A stretch of 64,000 nt of DNA from Epinephelus fuscoguttatus (lineage: Eukaryota > Chordata > Actinopteri > Perciformes > Serranidae): NCBI RefSeq assembly GCF_011397635.1, contig NC_064757.1:29831839-29895838 (forward strand), read 5' to 3'. This document shows positions 13,666 to 27,561 of the stretch, piece by piece; the stretch's first letter is position 1; each line of letters starts with the position of its first letter. The position numbers were made by a program, and so were the translations under genes. Below the pieces are notes generated by a model that did no database searches, had not been told where the DNA came from, and worked only from the letters and a program-made list of their open reading frames with translations.

Positions 13666-14405
13666 GCCGGCAGATCTGGAAGTCCTGAGAAACTTTACAC
13701 GAAATCCAGCTTCTATACAGCTGTTCTACTCTTTCAATAGATTTTTAAGTTTTGGGGAAAAAAGGTTGGAACAAACTTTAACCAACTTGATGTGACATGT
13801 AAATCATTTATAGATTGTTTGATTACAAGTTCTTGTACCTGTAAGGCACTTTTGGTTTTTATATTTTTAACAAAGCATCATGAAACGTACTGATAGTTTT
13901 AATCATTGCCTGGTTGTTCTTACTCATTGAAGCATGCAGTAGCAAACATCAGACTGGCATGTGAATCCTAGAGATACCCTCCATAATGAGCACTGTGCAA
14001 CAGATATTCTGGTTTATAAAATGGGAGAATCACATTCAGTTAGATGTGTAGATGGATTTGACTGGGAGTTTGTCATATAAACTCGCTCCTGGCCCTCTGT
14101 GGCACGAGGCTGTTTGCCTTGATGTAGTTGAAACAGCGTCCATCAACAAGATACAGCACTGTGCTCATTTGTACCTCCATTCTCAATATCTGGCTTGCCA
14201 TCTACTTGTGAAGCTTTTCAGCTACTGTATTTCAAGACTGTAAATATGTCGACATTTGATATACTCGGTTTGTATTTTTTAAATATTTTGTACTATGTTT
14301 GAATCATGCTATGAAATGTCAATGGTCCTAATGGGGCCCCTGTCTAACTCATGTTCATAATCCACTGAAGACGTTTGCTCGACGCACATAGAATCGGACT
14401 TTTTA

Positions 14406-14411
14406 AATAAA
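14406..14411 (+). terminator. Poly(A) signal of cdc14b
   Basis: An AATAAA about 740 bases after the cdc14b stop. The 3' UTR between them has no other clear feature. No other poly(A) signal is needed before the convergent habp4 gene begins. Confidence 0.6.
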
Positions 14412-14788
14412 AATTTACTCCAATTTATGTCGTCTCTGGTTGTAAGTCCTTGTACCATATGCTTGATATGCCAAGATGCATTGGCACAGCTACAAGATCA
14501 CAAATGTCTTCTCACTGTGATATCACATTCAAGTTTTTTGATAAAGGAAACTTGTAGTTTTCATGCCCAGTCACAGTAACATGTATGTTGTATGTTCAGT
14601 ATCCATATTACCATACTATATAGTATGCCAGAAAAAGACTTGTATGTCTCAATACATAGTATGTGAAATGCAGTATGCCAAAAAGACCAAGATGTTCTAC
14701 TACATCCAGTCTGATTTTGCAGCGTGCAAGCCAGCATGCTTTACTAGCTGTTCTGACCCACAATTGTCTGTGTAGCGGACGGTATGTC

Positions 14789-15194
14789 AAGGCTATTCAA
14801 GAGAAGGCTGAGACACGGGGTCAAACATGGGGGGATTGCACATGCGCAGTAAAATCTGGTCTGCACTTCCTGAAAGGCTCAGTAGATGGCGTGAGACCGC
14901 AGAATAAGGGGGGTGTGCATGCGTGTCATTTTCACAGCTTATTACTGGACTGTCACTGGTGGCCTGCGTTGTGGGTGAGAATGACAGAGATGCAATTCGG
15001 ACAACTAAAGGCAGCCGCCATCCAAAAGTCCAAGCAGACCGCACCAAGCGCACTCCTTGATCGCCTGAGCAGATCCTGCGCTTTTTATCTAGCGCCCCTG
15101 CTGTCACCCTCCAGCATCGCAGCTCAAGTTACACTGCGCATGTGCAATCCCCCCATGTTTGACCCCGTGTCTCAGCCTTCGCTTGAATAGCCTT
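14789..15194. mobile_element. MITE with about 60-bp terminal inverted repeats
   Basis: The left arm AAGGCTATTCAAG…GCACATGCGCAGT is repeated in inverse at 15131-15194 with few changes. Flanking copies CGGTATGTC at 14780-14788 and 15196-15204 give a 9-10 bp target duplication. The surrounding sequence (14560-14780 and 15205-15660) is another repeat rich in AGTATG/CATACT motifs. The chance frame at 14663-15190 is not a gene. Confidence 0.6.
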
Positions 15195-15822
15195 GCGGTA
15201 TGTCACATCCACTGAGCTGCAAACCGATGATAGCGCATTCACGTCACCGACAACCAGTCGAATATTAGTAATAGGAATACTGACTGTTTCAGTTAAGGAA
15301 CCATAGCTATTACCATTGGACATAACTATAAAAACAACTGACAGAACTGCAAATGTAATTTCACTGTTGCAAATAGCCTATTAGAACTGGCAGTCTGTGC
15401 AGTTTACTTAGCACATTGCAAAGTAACAGTAGATCTCTCTGGGTTGAACTCCACTCTGCAGAGTTCAGTGAGTGGCCTTTGTGTTATCTCCAAGGTAACG
15501 GATATAAAAGCAAGAGGGCCAAAGTTGAGTGCATTGTATGAGAAAGTAGTATGTCCGGATTGTTGGCATACTGCATGCAACAGTACGTACTTTTTTAAGG
15601 ACAGCTGCAGTACCCACTTATAGTAAAAAGAAGTATGGGATTTGCAACACATCCACTACCCTGTTTTTCCCAGCTGAGTACAGTTGCATAATTGCCTACA
15701 AATGCAAAAGGCAACACAGATCCATAAACCCAAACCTCTCACATTTCATACTTGTTCAAAGTAGTCCCTGTGTTGCATTCTAAAAAAAGAAAATACAGCT
15801 CCAAGATCAATTTGCAAAAGCA

Positions 15823-15828
15823 TTTATT
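15823..15828 (-). terminator. Poly(A) signal of habp4
   Basis: AATAAA on the - strand (TTTATT as written), about 170 bases after the habp4 stop. Confidence 0.6.
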
Positions 15829-15998
15829 CTTTAGGATTCAAATGCCGAACAGTGCCATCTGTGCAATAGAACAAAATAAATCAAGTACAATAAAACCCCA
15901 AACCTTAAGAACAGCAGAAACATGAAACGTGTTTTTTTTTTTTTTTTAGCAAGTGCAACCAATATTCCCCACAGGAGGTAAACGAGAAGTGAATTCAG

Positions 15999-18900
15999 TT
16001 ATCTTCCTGCTGATAGTGCTGGAAAGTCCTCTGGGTCATCCGGGTTCGGAGCCAGATCGTCCTCCTGCTGAAAGAACACATAAATCAGTGATCTAATGTG
16101 CATCAATTTGAGGGTCCTTGACACAAAAAAGGTTGATAACCACTGATTTACAGCATACAGTTTAACATATGTTCCCATGTGCTTCCACTGGGGTAGCCTA
16201 CATTTTGTGCTCTATGATTGATCTCAGTGAGCAAGAGTTGAGAACATACCCTCTCTAGTATGGGTTTGGCTCTCTCTGGGCGACTAGCCAGGCCACCCCG
16301 TGCTCCCCTTCCCCGACCCCCGCGACTGGGGCGTCCAAGACTCCCGAAATTGATGTCCAGAAGGGAGGTGATGTCATTCACGGACCTACGAAGGAAGTTT
16401 CCTTCATCCTCCATGTCCTCCAGGGTCCCCTCCTTCACATTCTGAAGATTGAAGGCAAATGCTTAATCAAGTCATCTAAATGGTGTAGTTGTCTTGTCTT
16501 TAGATTTTTAGATAAACCTCAGCAGCCTTAACCTAGTTTACACTTTTCTGAGGGTCTGTATGTTATGGTGGAGCATCACTGCAGGATGTGGCTTACTACT
16601 AGGCCTACTTATTTCTTAAGCAGTCCACATAAGGTCTCATCAAAGCTCCACTTTGATCAGGGCTTTGTTGTCTTCTCCTGAACAGATTCCATAAGGTGCT
16701 TTTAATCCTCACCTCCATGTACTTTGACTGGTGGATGACCTTGGCTTTGGAGGGAATCTTGTCCTCGGCTTTGCGGATATTAAACTCTGCCTTGGGGCGA
16801 CTTGTCTCCTGCAGGGCCTTCCATTCGTCCAGGGACATCTCCATGGCAACGTGGACCACCATCTCTCCTTCCTCTTCTTCCATTGCTCTGCCATGATTGG
16901 GGACAAACTACATCTGTCAGTCCACTTCGTATCTACATCGTAAAATGTGAATCTAGTGTGACACTATCAAATTAAAAAAACATTCTTAAGTTGTTTCTCA
17001 TGACTCAAATTACCAAACTGCCAATTATTACTTGAGTCTTTAAAGTAGAGAGACTAGATTTTTTTTTCTCCATTAATCTATTTATGGATGCAAAAACACA
17101 AGCACAATTTGTGAAAGCTCACTTTTCTACATTTTGGTTGATTTAATTATTGCACAAGTTTAGACTAGTTAACTGTCACTCTTGTCTGATGATTCTGCCA
17201 CTGAAGGATGTGATGTGACTCTGATGTTATTTTTAAGAAAGGTGGTTATGTGCGTCACTCACCGATTCGGATTCTCATCCTCCACAGGTATTTGGTGCTC
17301 CTCAGATTTGACTGGAGCATCAGAGGTCACCTCCATTAATTCACTTTACAAAAGAGACATGGGCAGAAACACGTCTCTACTGTGCTCAAAATTGAAAGTT
17401 GTTACTTAAGGGAAATTTCGGTTTATTTCAACCTGTCTCCTATCGTCCTAAATTTGTTTCAAGTGACTAGTGACATAGAAATAATAGTTAGCATGTTAGC
17501 CATTAGCCTAGATACAGCCGGGGCGCATAGTAGTGTCAGACCTGTTAAAATGTAATTGAACGGGCAACCTTCAAGTGCAAAGTTAGTCCACTAAACAAGC
17601 TTTTTTCCACAAAGACCGCCTCATATCATTAGGATAAATGTCAGAGAACATACAGAAAACGACATGTAAACGTGTTGTCTTACCTTACTGGTGTGGTGCC
17701 ATGTTTGTTGTTTACCATTTAGCTAACGATATGAGGCGGTCTTTGTGGAAAAAAAGCTTGTTTAGTGGACTAACTTTGCACTTGAAGGTTGCCCGTTCAC
17801 TTACGTTTTAACAGGTCTGACGCTACTATGCGCCCCGGCTGTATCTAGGCTAACGGCTAACATGCTAACTATTATTTCTATGTCACTAGTCACTTGAAAC
17901 AAGTTTAGGACGATAGGAGACAGGTTGAAATAAACCGAAATTTCCCTTTAACATGTTAATGAAATTCCACTTACCTTGCACCGTCTTCAACACTGCCCCA
18001 GTTCCAGGGTCCTCTGCCTCCTCTCTTTTCCTCAGGAGAGACTCCTCTGCAATGAATATTAGAAAAGTTGCAAATACACCATTATGAGAGAAAAAACAAG
18101 ACTTTCTAAACTGGACTGCTACATGAACAAAAAGGCTTACGTTCCATTGTGTCGATCATACTCTCTCTTGCCCCTCGGGTTGAAGTTGTCGGAGTTCCTT
18201 GGGTATCCTCCACCTCTTACTCCTCTCCTACCTCTGGTCCCCCCTCTGCCCCATTGGTCAGAGTCTGTATTATAGGAAGGCCTGGGGACCAGTCACATTA
18301 ACACTTGTTATGTGGTCCTGTGACAGCTCCGACATTTCAAAGTATTACTCAAGACTTGGTCAGTTGCATCTCTTACTTTGAGAAAAACAGTGAGACCAAA
18401 AGAAGGTGAAAATACTTCATCAGTGACAATTATGGGAGAATTGTGACTTCTAAAATGTCGGCTAACATTAGCATTGAAATGTTACTGGTCATACCAGACC
18501 AAGCGAGACAGCGGCAGCAAAACCTTGTATTAATGTATTGACTAAAAAAAAAAAAAAAATTGTCTTCTTAACTACAAGGAGGTTTTACATTCAGTTTGTT
18601 AGCTGGATTACAGGAAAACTACTGGTTCCATATTAATGAAACTTGCATAGGCCAAGGAAGAAGCAATTCAATTTTGGAGGAGGTCCGAATCACAGGTCGG
18701 ATGCCCAATTTATTCTACACATTTTTTTTAGACTGTGAGATAGGACAGCTGGCCAGAATAATAAGAATAAATCATGCCATAAAACCTCAAATCTAGCAGA
18801 TGGTAGCAACGTTCAATACTGACAAACTATATCCAAGTGTAGACATGTGATGACTCCATATCACAATCCATGTTCACGGGTACCAGTAATCTTCTGAGGT

Positions 18901-20203
18901 GGCTGTAGTTAGCATGTAGTTGTGCAAACTTCACACAGAAAAACAGTCCTCTTAGAGCACTTGGGGTCAGTTGTTTCATGGGAGAACCAATACTATTGTA
19001 GAACTGGACAATTGTAATAATGTTTTTTTTTGTTTGTTTGTTTTTTCCAAACTAAGGTGTGGCTATGGAAACGTAAATACACACGTGATGCAACCAATTT
19101 TACTCCCATCCAGATGTGAACCCCCCCAAGTAAAGTTTTAGCTTTATCTTGTAAGAAAACACATACTTAGGGATGGAAAACTCTTGAGGAGGGTACTCTT
19201 CTCGGTTGGCCCTGCGCTCCCCAAGGGCAGGCCTCTTTGTGCTCCTCTGGGCCTCCTCTCTGCCATCTCCACTCTCAGTGAATGGTCCAGGACGCGCCGG
19301 CTGCTGCTGCTGCTTCTGCTTCGGCTTCTGGACTAAGGGCAGAAAATAAGGTAACGTTAGTGAGATATTCGGTTGTGTTTTCTTGTTTTTCTTCTTTGTT
19401 TGCAAATGAAAAACTTAAATTATTAAATGTTTGGTCAAGCAAATCATGCTAAAATCTATACAGCCCACATATTACAGTCTATAATATCACATAAAATGTT
19501 GGTCTGAACCTTCCTGTCATCATTTAGCTCTTAATCAAGATTATTAAAACATTTTCCAATCCAATCTACTGTTCACAATATCCAAAAGCTCCATCTTACA
19601 AAAAGGAAAGAATGTATCTGATAATACCAAAGTATGCAAAAAAGCTAAAAAAAAAAAGTGAGTCCAGTGAAAATTTGTGTTTCAATAACAAGGAATAACT
19701 GTACTTAAACTTTTGTCAGACATAAAATTTGCATTTAAATGGAGTTTTGAATGTGCTTTAGAATTAGGACAATGTTATTTGGCTTCAGATAAGGGGTGGA
19801 AATCCTGACAGCATGAACATGTGCTCAGCAGTCTCGCTGACTTTGCACCATCAGCAGCTGACAGCGCCTGAGCAAACTGGCCACTCTTGGCTGTGCCACC
19901 CAATCTAGAAATACTAGCTGCTGCCAGAATCGTTTGGATTTGGGGTGTGTAACAATAACGCAGCCGGGCGGTGAGCTGACCTGGAGCCGGGTCTTGACCA
20001 CCCGACGCAATGGGGACGCGTCTGTCCTTCTGGGATTCCTTCTGACCAGGTTTCTTCTGCTTGCCTTTCTTCTCGTCATCCTTCTTTTTCTTTTTCTCCT
20101 TCTCCAGTTCCACTTTGCTGAGTAAGTCAAACGGGTCAGCATCGTCATCCAGTAGATCCCCGAACCTGTTCGCCACAGCGCACCCGTAGGCGTCCGGTAG
20201 CAT
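15999..20203 (-). CDS. habp4: HABP4/SERBP1-family RNA-binding protein (Ki-1/57)
   Basis: Intracellular hyaluronan- and RNA-binding protein of the HABP4/PAI-RBP1 family; it binds RNA, ribosomes and splicing or chromatin partners in nucleus and cytoplasm. Eight exons in transcript order: 20203-19981, 19332-19167, 18281-18141, 18046-17975, 17343-17263, 16887-16713, 16441-16250, 16067-15999. They sum to 1119 bases (372 aa), open. The start is the only ATG before the conserved [21 protein letters not shown] Lys-rich stretch follows, then an Arg/Gly region ([24 protein letters not shown]), then the core motif SLDEWKALQ…[25 protein letters not shown], a second RGG box, and the end [13 protein letters not shown]. 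Human HABP4 is 413 aa, so this is somewhat shorter. Orientation and neighbours match the mammalian HABP4 locus. Confidence 0.93.
17406..17951. mobile_element. Foldback MITE with about 220-bp arms, TTAA ends
   Basis: A near-perfect palindrome in a habp4 intron. The left arm TTAAGGGAAATTTCGGTTTA… and right arm …TAAACCGAAATTTCCCTTTAA stay inverse inward through the GCGCCCCGGCTGT and ACAAGCTT motifs, ending around AAAGACCGCCTCATATC / GATATGAGGCGGTCTTT. The loop is about 95 bases. TTAA at each end suggests a piggyBac-type target. Confidence 0.75.
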
Positions 20204-23200
20204 TTTAGCCTGTGTGTGACGAGACAAAGCAGAATTCAAAAGCTGTTTTCCTCCTCAAGGTGAACGCATGCTTTGCAAATAGCAAACAAAAAGCTCATGC
20301 AACGACCGTTATCGTGCCCGGCTGCAACACAACAGAGCTGCGGACGATACTTTGCTGCCTCCGCTAACATCCAACAAATGCCCACAGCGGTTTGTGGACA
20401 CTTTTAAATGTTTGCACGTGTGGAGGCGAGCGACGCCACGCCCCTGTGCTCATCAATAGGCTGTTCACTAATCAATATTCATCCATTGCACAGACTTGGC
20501 TCGAGTCCTCTGCCAGTGTGGGTGGATTATTCTCTGCTTAGTCAGGTCCTGGTGCTCGAATTGGCACAGGGACTGAAGTCAAAGGGGAAACGTGTTTATA
20601 CATGGACAAATAAATACATAACATTCAATGATAAAGACGAACAGTTCCATTTTGAAGTTACAGTTAGTACAAGCAAGTTTTGAGAAAAGGCTACATATGA
20701 GCTTGAACTGAGGGTTGTTGTTGTTATTTCCTGTATAAATAACTCTAACAACTCTGTAACTCTAATTAACAAAGAACACTATTAAAAATACCATGATCAT
20801 AAAATATGAGAATACTTCTACCAGCTAACATTAGGGACTGTTCTTTACTTATCAGAGAATGGAGGTGGGTGAGGAGTGACTTTTTTTTATTTTTTATTTT
20901 GACCTCTCTCCAAAACTACGAATATTTTTCCCTGACCCTCCCTGAGTGACAAAATGCAAGGCTCTCCATCCATCATAAATTTGTTATTAGATTTTTAAAA
21001 CATACTCTTAGATGTTTGAAAGTTAAAAGTGAAAAGTTGAGGATGAAATCTTGAAACTGAGAAGAGCTTAGGTTTTTCACTCTTGTTCATGCCAGATATT
21101 TTGTGCAAATTTACTTGTGGCCAAATTTTAAATGAGACATAAAATAAAGTTATTCTAAAAAAATGTCACTATTTCAAGCTCAAATTTGGTTATGTTTTTT
21201 TTTCCTGACAGCAGCTTTTCTCATCCCATCCCCAGAGTGAGTCTGCGACACCAGGGGTCAACATGCCCAGGACCCTGCCTCTGCCTGCCGCCTGGCACGA
21301 AATGCACCCGAGCGAAGGAGTTCAAGTATCTCAGGGTCTTGTTCATGAGTGAGGGTAGAATGGAGCATGAGATGGATCAGTGGTTTGGCGCAGCGTCTGC
21401 AGTGATGCAGGCGCTATGTCGGACCATCGTGGTGAAGAGGGAGCTGAGCCAGGAGGCAAAGCTTTCAGTTTACTGGTCCATCTACGTCCCAACCCTCACC
21501 TGTGGTCATGAGCTCTGGGAATGACCGAAAGAATGAGGTCACAGACACAGGCTGCTGAAATGAGTTTCCTCCGAAGGGTGATTGGGCTCAGCCTTAGAGA
21601 CAGAGCTGGACATCTGAAGGGAGCTTGGAGTAGAGTCGCTGCTCCTTCACGTCGAAAGGGGCCAGTTGAGGTAGTTCAGGCCAGATGCTTCCTGGGCGCC
21701 TCCCATTAGAGGTGTTCTAGGCACGTCAAACTGGTAGGAAGCCTCGGGGCAGACCCAGAACACACTGGAGAGTTTATATATCTCATCTGGCCTGGGAACA
21801 CCTCAGTCCCCCAGGAGGAGCTGGAAAGTGTTGCTGGGGAGAGGGGCGTCTGGAATACTTTGCTCAGCCTGCAGCCCCTGCGACCCGGCTTTGGATAAGC
21901 AGTTGAAAATGGATAGATGGATGGCGTTTGTCACACGACATGTCCAAGGACTGTCAGAAATTTGATAATCCAACAATAATTTCTGTTTTAACAGTTTCTG
22001 GCAATGATAAATCATGCATTTTTTTTTAGAGAAAGCATGCCTTCCAGTTTTCTTTCAAATCGCACTAAAATAAATATAAAAAACAGCAATTTCAATTGCT
22101 TCCCAATGCTTACAAAATATTTGAAATGCCTTCCCCTTTTTGCACCACCCCTTACCCTTCATAAGTAATGAACAGTCCCTTAGTTTTAATTCGATTGGTT
22201 TTAGCTAACATTAGTCAGCTGTGAGTAATTAAATCTAAGGGCTAAGTTAGCTCAGGTTCAGGTTCATTGTGGTGATGCTCAGAGTTTTGGTTTGACGATT
22301 ATTAATTTTGTCTGTATTACAACAAAAGCTGATAACTCTAAGTGGGCTATCAGTTGTCTTAACACACAATTAACGTTAGTTAAACTGGTACAATTTTATA
22401 GCTCAGTAGCTAACGCTAGCTAGCTCTGTGTGCTAGCTACTTCTGTTTCTAGACCTGTTTTAGATAAGTTACCCATATAAAAGCTACACAAGTCGTAAAT
22501 GGGAATAAGAAACTCAGTTAAGTTATATTTTTTACGGTGGTCCTTTCTTTGACAAACACCGGTACGTGACTGCAGCTGTTTCCGTCCTCGTTAGCTAGTT
22601 GTGCTAATTAGCCGTTAGCTGACGTTAACTGACCGAATCTCAGGTGTACCAGTTTAATATGCTCGGGTCAGACAAAGATTTAACGTTATCTGTCAAAAGC
22701 TTCAAACAAATATTATTAATTCCCTCGTATTTCCTTACAACATAAACATTATTATAGATTTTTTTGTCTGCATATTATATTATTAGCAACTGTAATAGCT
22801 GTAGTATAGTACCTGTAAGATGAGGCCTAACAAGTTACAATTCAATTTTTCAGTTCATACTTTATTAAAGACACATCTCACGGAGAGGTCCATAGCACCT
22901 TAAGAGTAAGACAAACAACATACACAATTTAAAAAAAGAGACAACAACAACAATACACAATAAAACACAACAGTGATGTTACACTTACAGACTGTTGAGT
23001 AACTTCAAGTACAGCTTGATTAAATATTGAGCTCACCTGTGTCTGTGCAATGATTACTAAGCAGTCTTTACTTTTCCATGGCTTGGCACAATCTGAAGGT
23101 TGTTCCATTAAGTCCGCATATTTGCATGCCTTTTGTATATTGTACAGCTTGTACTAAATTGTGCAGATCTATGTACACTACAAAATTATTCATAACCTGT

Positions 23201-24400
23201 ATCTATTTTGCTTCAGACATAGTCATATTTCCCTCCATGCATCATTTGATAAATGACCATCCAACTATATATAAAATGACCTCATAAATTTGCATTTATT
23301 GTTATCCTCAGATAGCTACATGTTTTCCAGCAATAAAATTATTCCAACATACCTCAAACCTGAGAAACTGTGTCACTGTCTCCAGCAGGATGAGTCAGGA
23401 TATATTTTACTTAATGGACCTTAGCCCCATCTAGTGGTCAGAGTAGAAAACACATGTCAGACGTACAGTCTAGACATACAATGGGGTTAGGGTACTCGAT
23501 TCAAATTTATATCAGTGTCCAGCATTAATTCGTTAGGAAATACTACAAAGAGTTTAGTGTATGGGCTCAAAAAGATAAGCTCATAAAGGTAGTTTTGATT
23601 TCACTTGTTAGGTTGAATATCATCTGAGGTTTTAGTGGTTTAAAGACACATATTGTACAGTGCAGTGGGATATAGTTGGATTGTCTTTTTAAGGTTACAG
23701 TGTCAGAGTGAGGGACACAGACAGACCAGCTCACAGCAATGGGAGGGGCACATACAGCCAAACAGAAAGGCTTCTGTTGCACCACAGTGAGTGAAATTGC
23801 TCATAGGACATTATGACTGCACGTTGCTCCAGTTTTTTTTTTTTTTGTTTTTTTTGTTTTTTTTTTGTTATAGCCTATATATGGGCAAGATTTGGCTCTG
23901 TTTTTTGCATTGCTCTGAATGTACACAGACACAGACAAACAGCTAGAACAAGGACAACAAGGATGGATGAATACAGGTAAAAATATAGTACATAAGTAGG
24001 CTATGTGGGAAAAATAGCTGTAAAGAAATATTGTTTGAATGAAAGCACTGATGACCGACAACAAAAATAAAAAGTATATATGTCATGGCACTGTGAACAA
24101 ACACTGCCATTTGGTGGCATCATAAATCATCAAGTCGTGATGTTTTGATTTTCAGCACTTACATGTGCATAGATAGACAATATTTTCCTACTGTACAAAA
24201 ACACTATATTAACTGTTATGTGTGATGCTAAATTAGACAAATTTATCAGAAACAATATTTCAAAGTAACCTTTACTTTCTATTTCTTATTCACCCGCACA
24301 GTAAATCCTTTGTTCAAGTGTTTCCGCCCTAAAATGATTACGTAACTTTGGCGCCTCTAGGGCACCGTTTCCTTTCCCTTTAAATTGCCCCAAAAATGTA
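20204..24400. other. Intergenic DNA between habp4 and znf367
   Basis: This is the divergent space between two genes transcribed away from each other. The first 250 bases upstream of habp4 are GC-richer and probably hold its promoter; I see no TATA box. Besides the LINE fragment, the rest is A/T-rich with a run of T at 23831-23868 and nothing I can name. Confidence 0.6.
21299..21935 (+). pseudogene. 5'-truncated LINE reverse-transcriptase fragment
   Basis: The frame reads KEFKYLRVLFMSEGRMEHEM…GAASAVMQAL…KAKLSVYWSIYVPTL up to a stop after GHELWE. It continues in another frame as MTERMRSQTQAAEMSFLRRV. This is the C-terminal part of a fish non-LTR retrotransposon polyprotein, broken by a frameshift and ending in a GGATAGATGGATGG tail. 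The clade is not assigned. Confidence 0.75.
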
Positions 24401-24780
24401 ATAACATAAACAGACTCCTCAGCGCGGGAAAGAGCCATCTGCTCCCCTGCAATGTAAAATTAACCGCCCTTCACTCCCATTGGCTGCGCCGTGGCCGAAC
24501 ACGCGCTCTGCACAATTTCATTGGCCAATCTTGAGGTTAGCGTGCAAGAGCGCGCGTCAAGTGTTTAAATCTCATTGGATGAAAACGTCTCGACCAATCA
24601 CTGCACACAGAACGCTCTCTCTTCTTCCCATTGGCTCTGATGGCTCTATGTGGCTGCTGGCATTGGTCGCATCTGGCACGTGGGCTCGGATCCCTGCAGC
24701 TGATTGGTCGGTGACATGCTCGGGCGCGATTTTGCAACGCGGGACAACGCTCCTGTGGGCGCACACAGGTCAGTTCAGAC
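24345..24780 (+). promoter_or_regulatory. znf367 promoter: eight CCAAT boxes, E2F-like sites
   Basis: Eight CCAAT motifs (either strand) lie at 24479, 24520, 24525, 24574, 24594, 24630, 24662 and 24703, several about 32-54 bases apart. E2F-like sites are TTTGGCGCC (24347 area) and GCGCGGGAAA (about 24422), with ACGCGGGAC near 24737. No TATA box is seen. CCAAT boxes bind NF-Y, and the NF-Y plus E2F layout is typical of cell-cycle promoters, which fits reports that ZNF367 is an E2F target. Function is inferred. Confidence 0.7.
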
Positions 24781-25031
24781 GACCCGCTGCGACAAGGAGG
24801 AAACTTCCCATCAGCTTCATATCCAACTGTATCTTTACCGGATACTTTGTAGCGCAGATCGGATCCGAGATTAGCCCAATTCCTCTTTGGAAATGAAGGA
24901 CATATTCACTCCGGATTAAAAAAAAAGGCGCACTATTTATGACTTATACTCATTCATTTTTTTCAAAATAACCACCTCGAGTTGAAACTTTTGCGTGCTT
25001 CTGCCAGAGTTTTGACACCCACACCAGCACG

Positions 25032-27561
<2,530 letters not shown>

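Noticed and set aside
14663-15190. 175-codon frame, and its antisense partner at 14793-15107
   Set aside because: Both span a MITE and its inverted ends, so the frames arise from the palindrome.
24480-24896. 138-codon frame before znf367
   Set aside because: It lies over the CCAAT-box promoter, with no similarity to known proteins and no conserved start.
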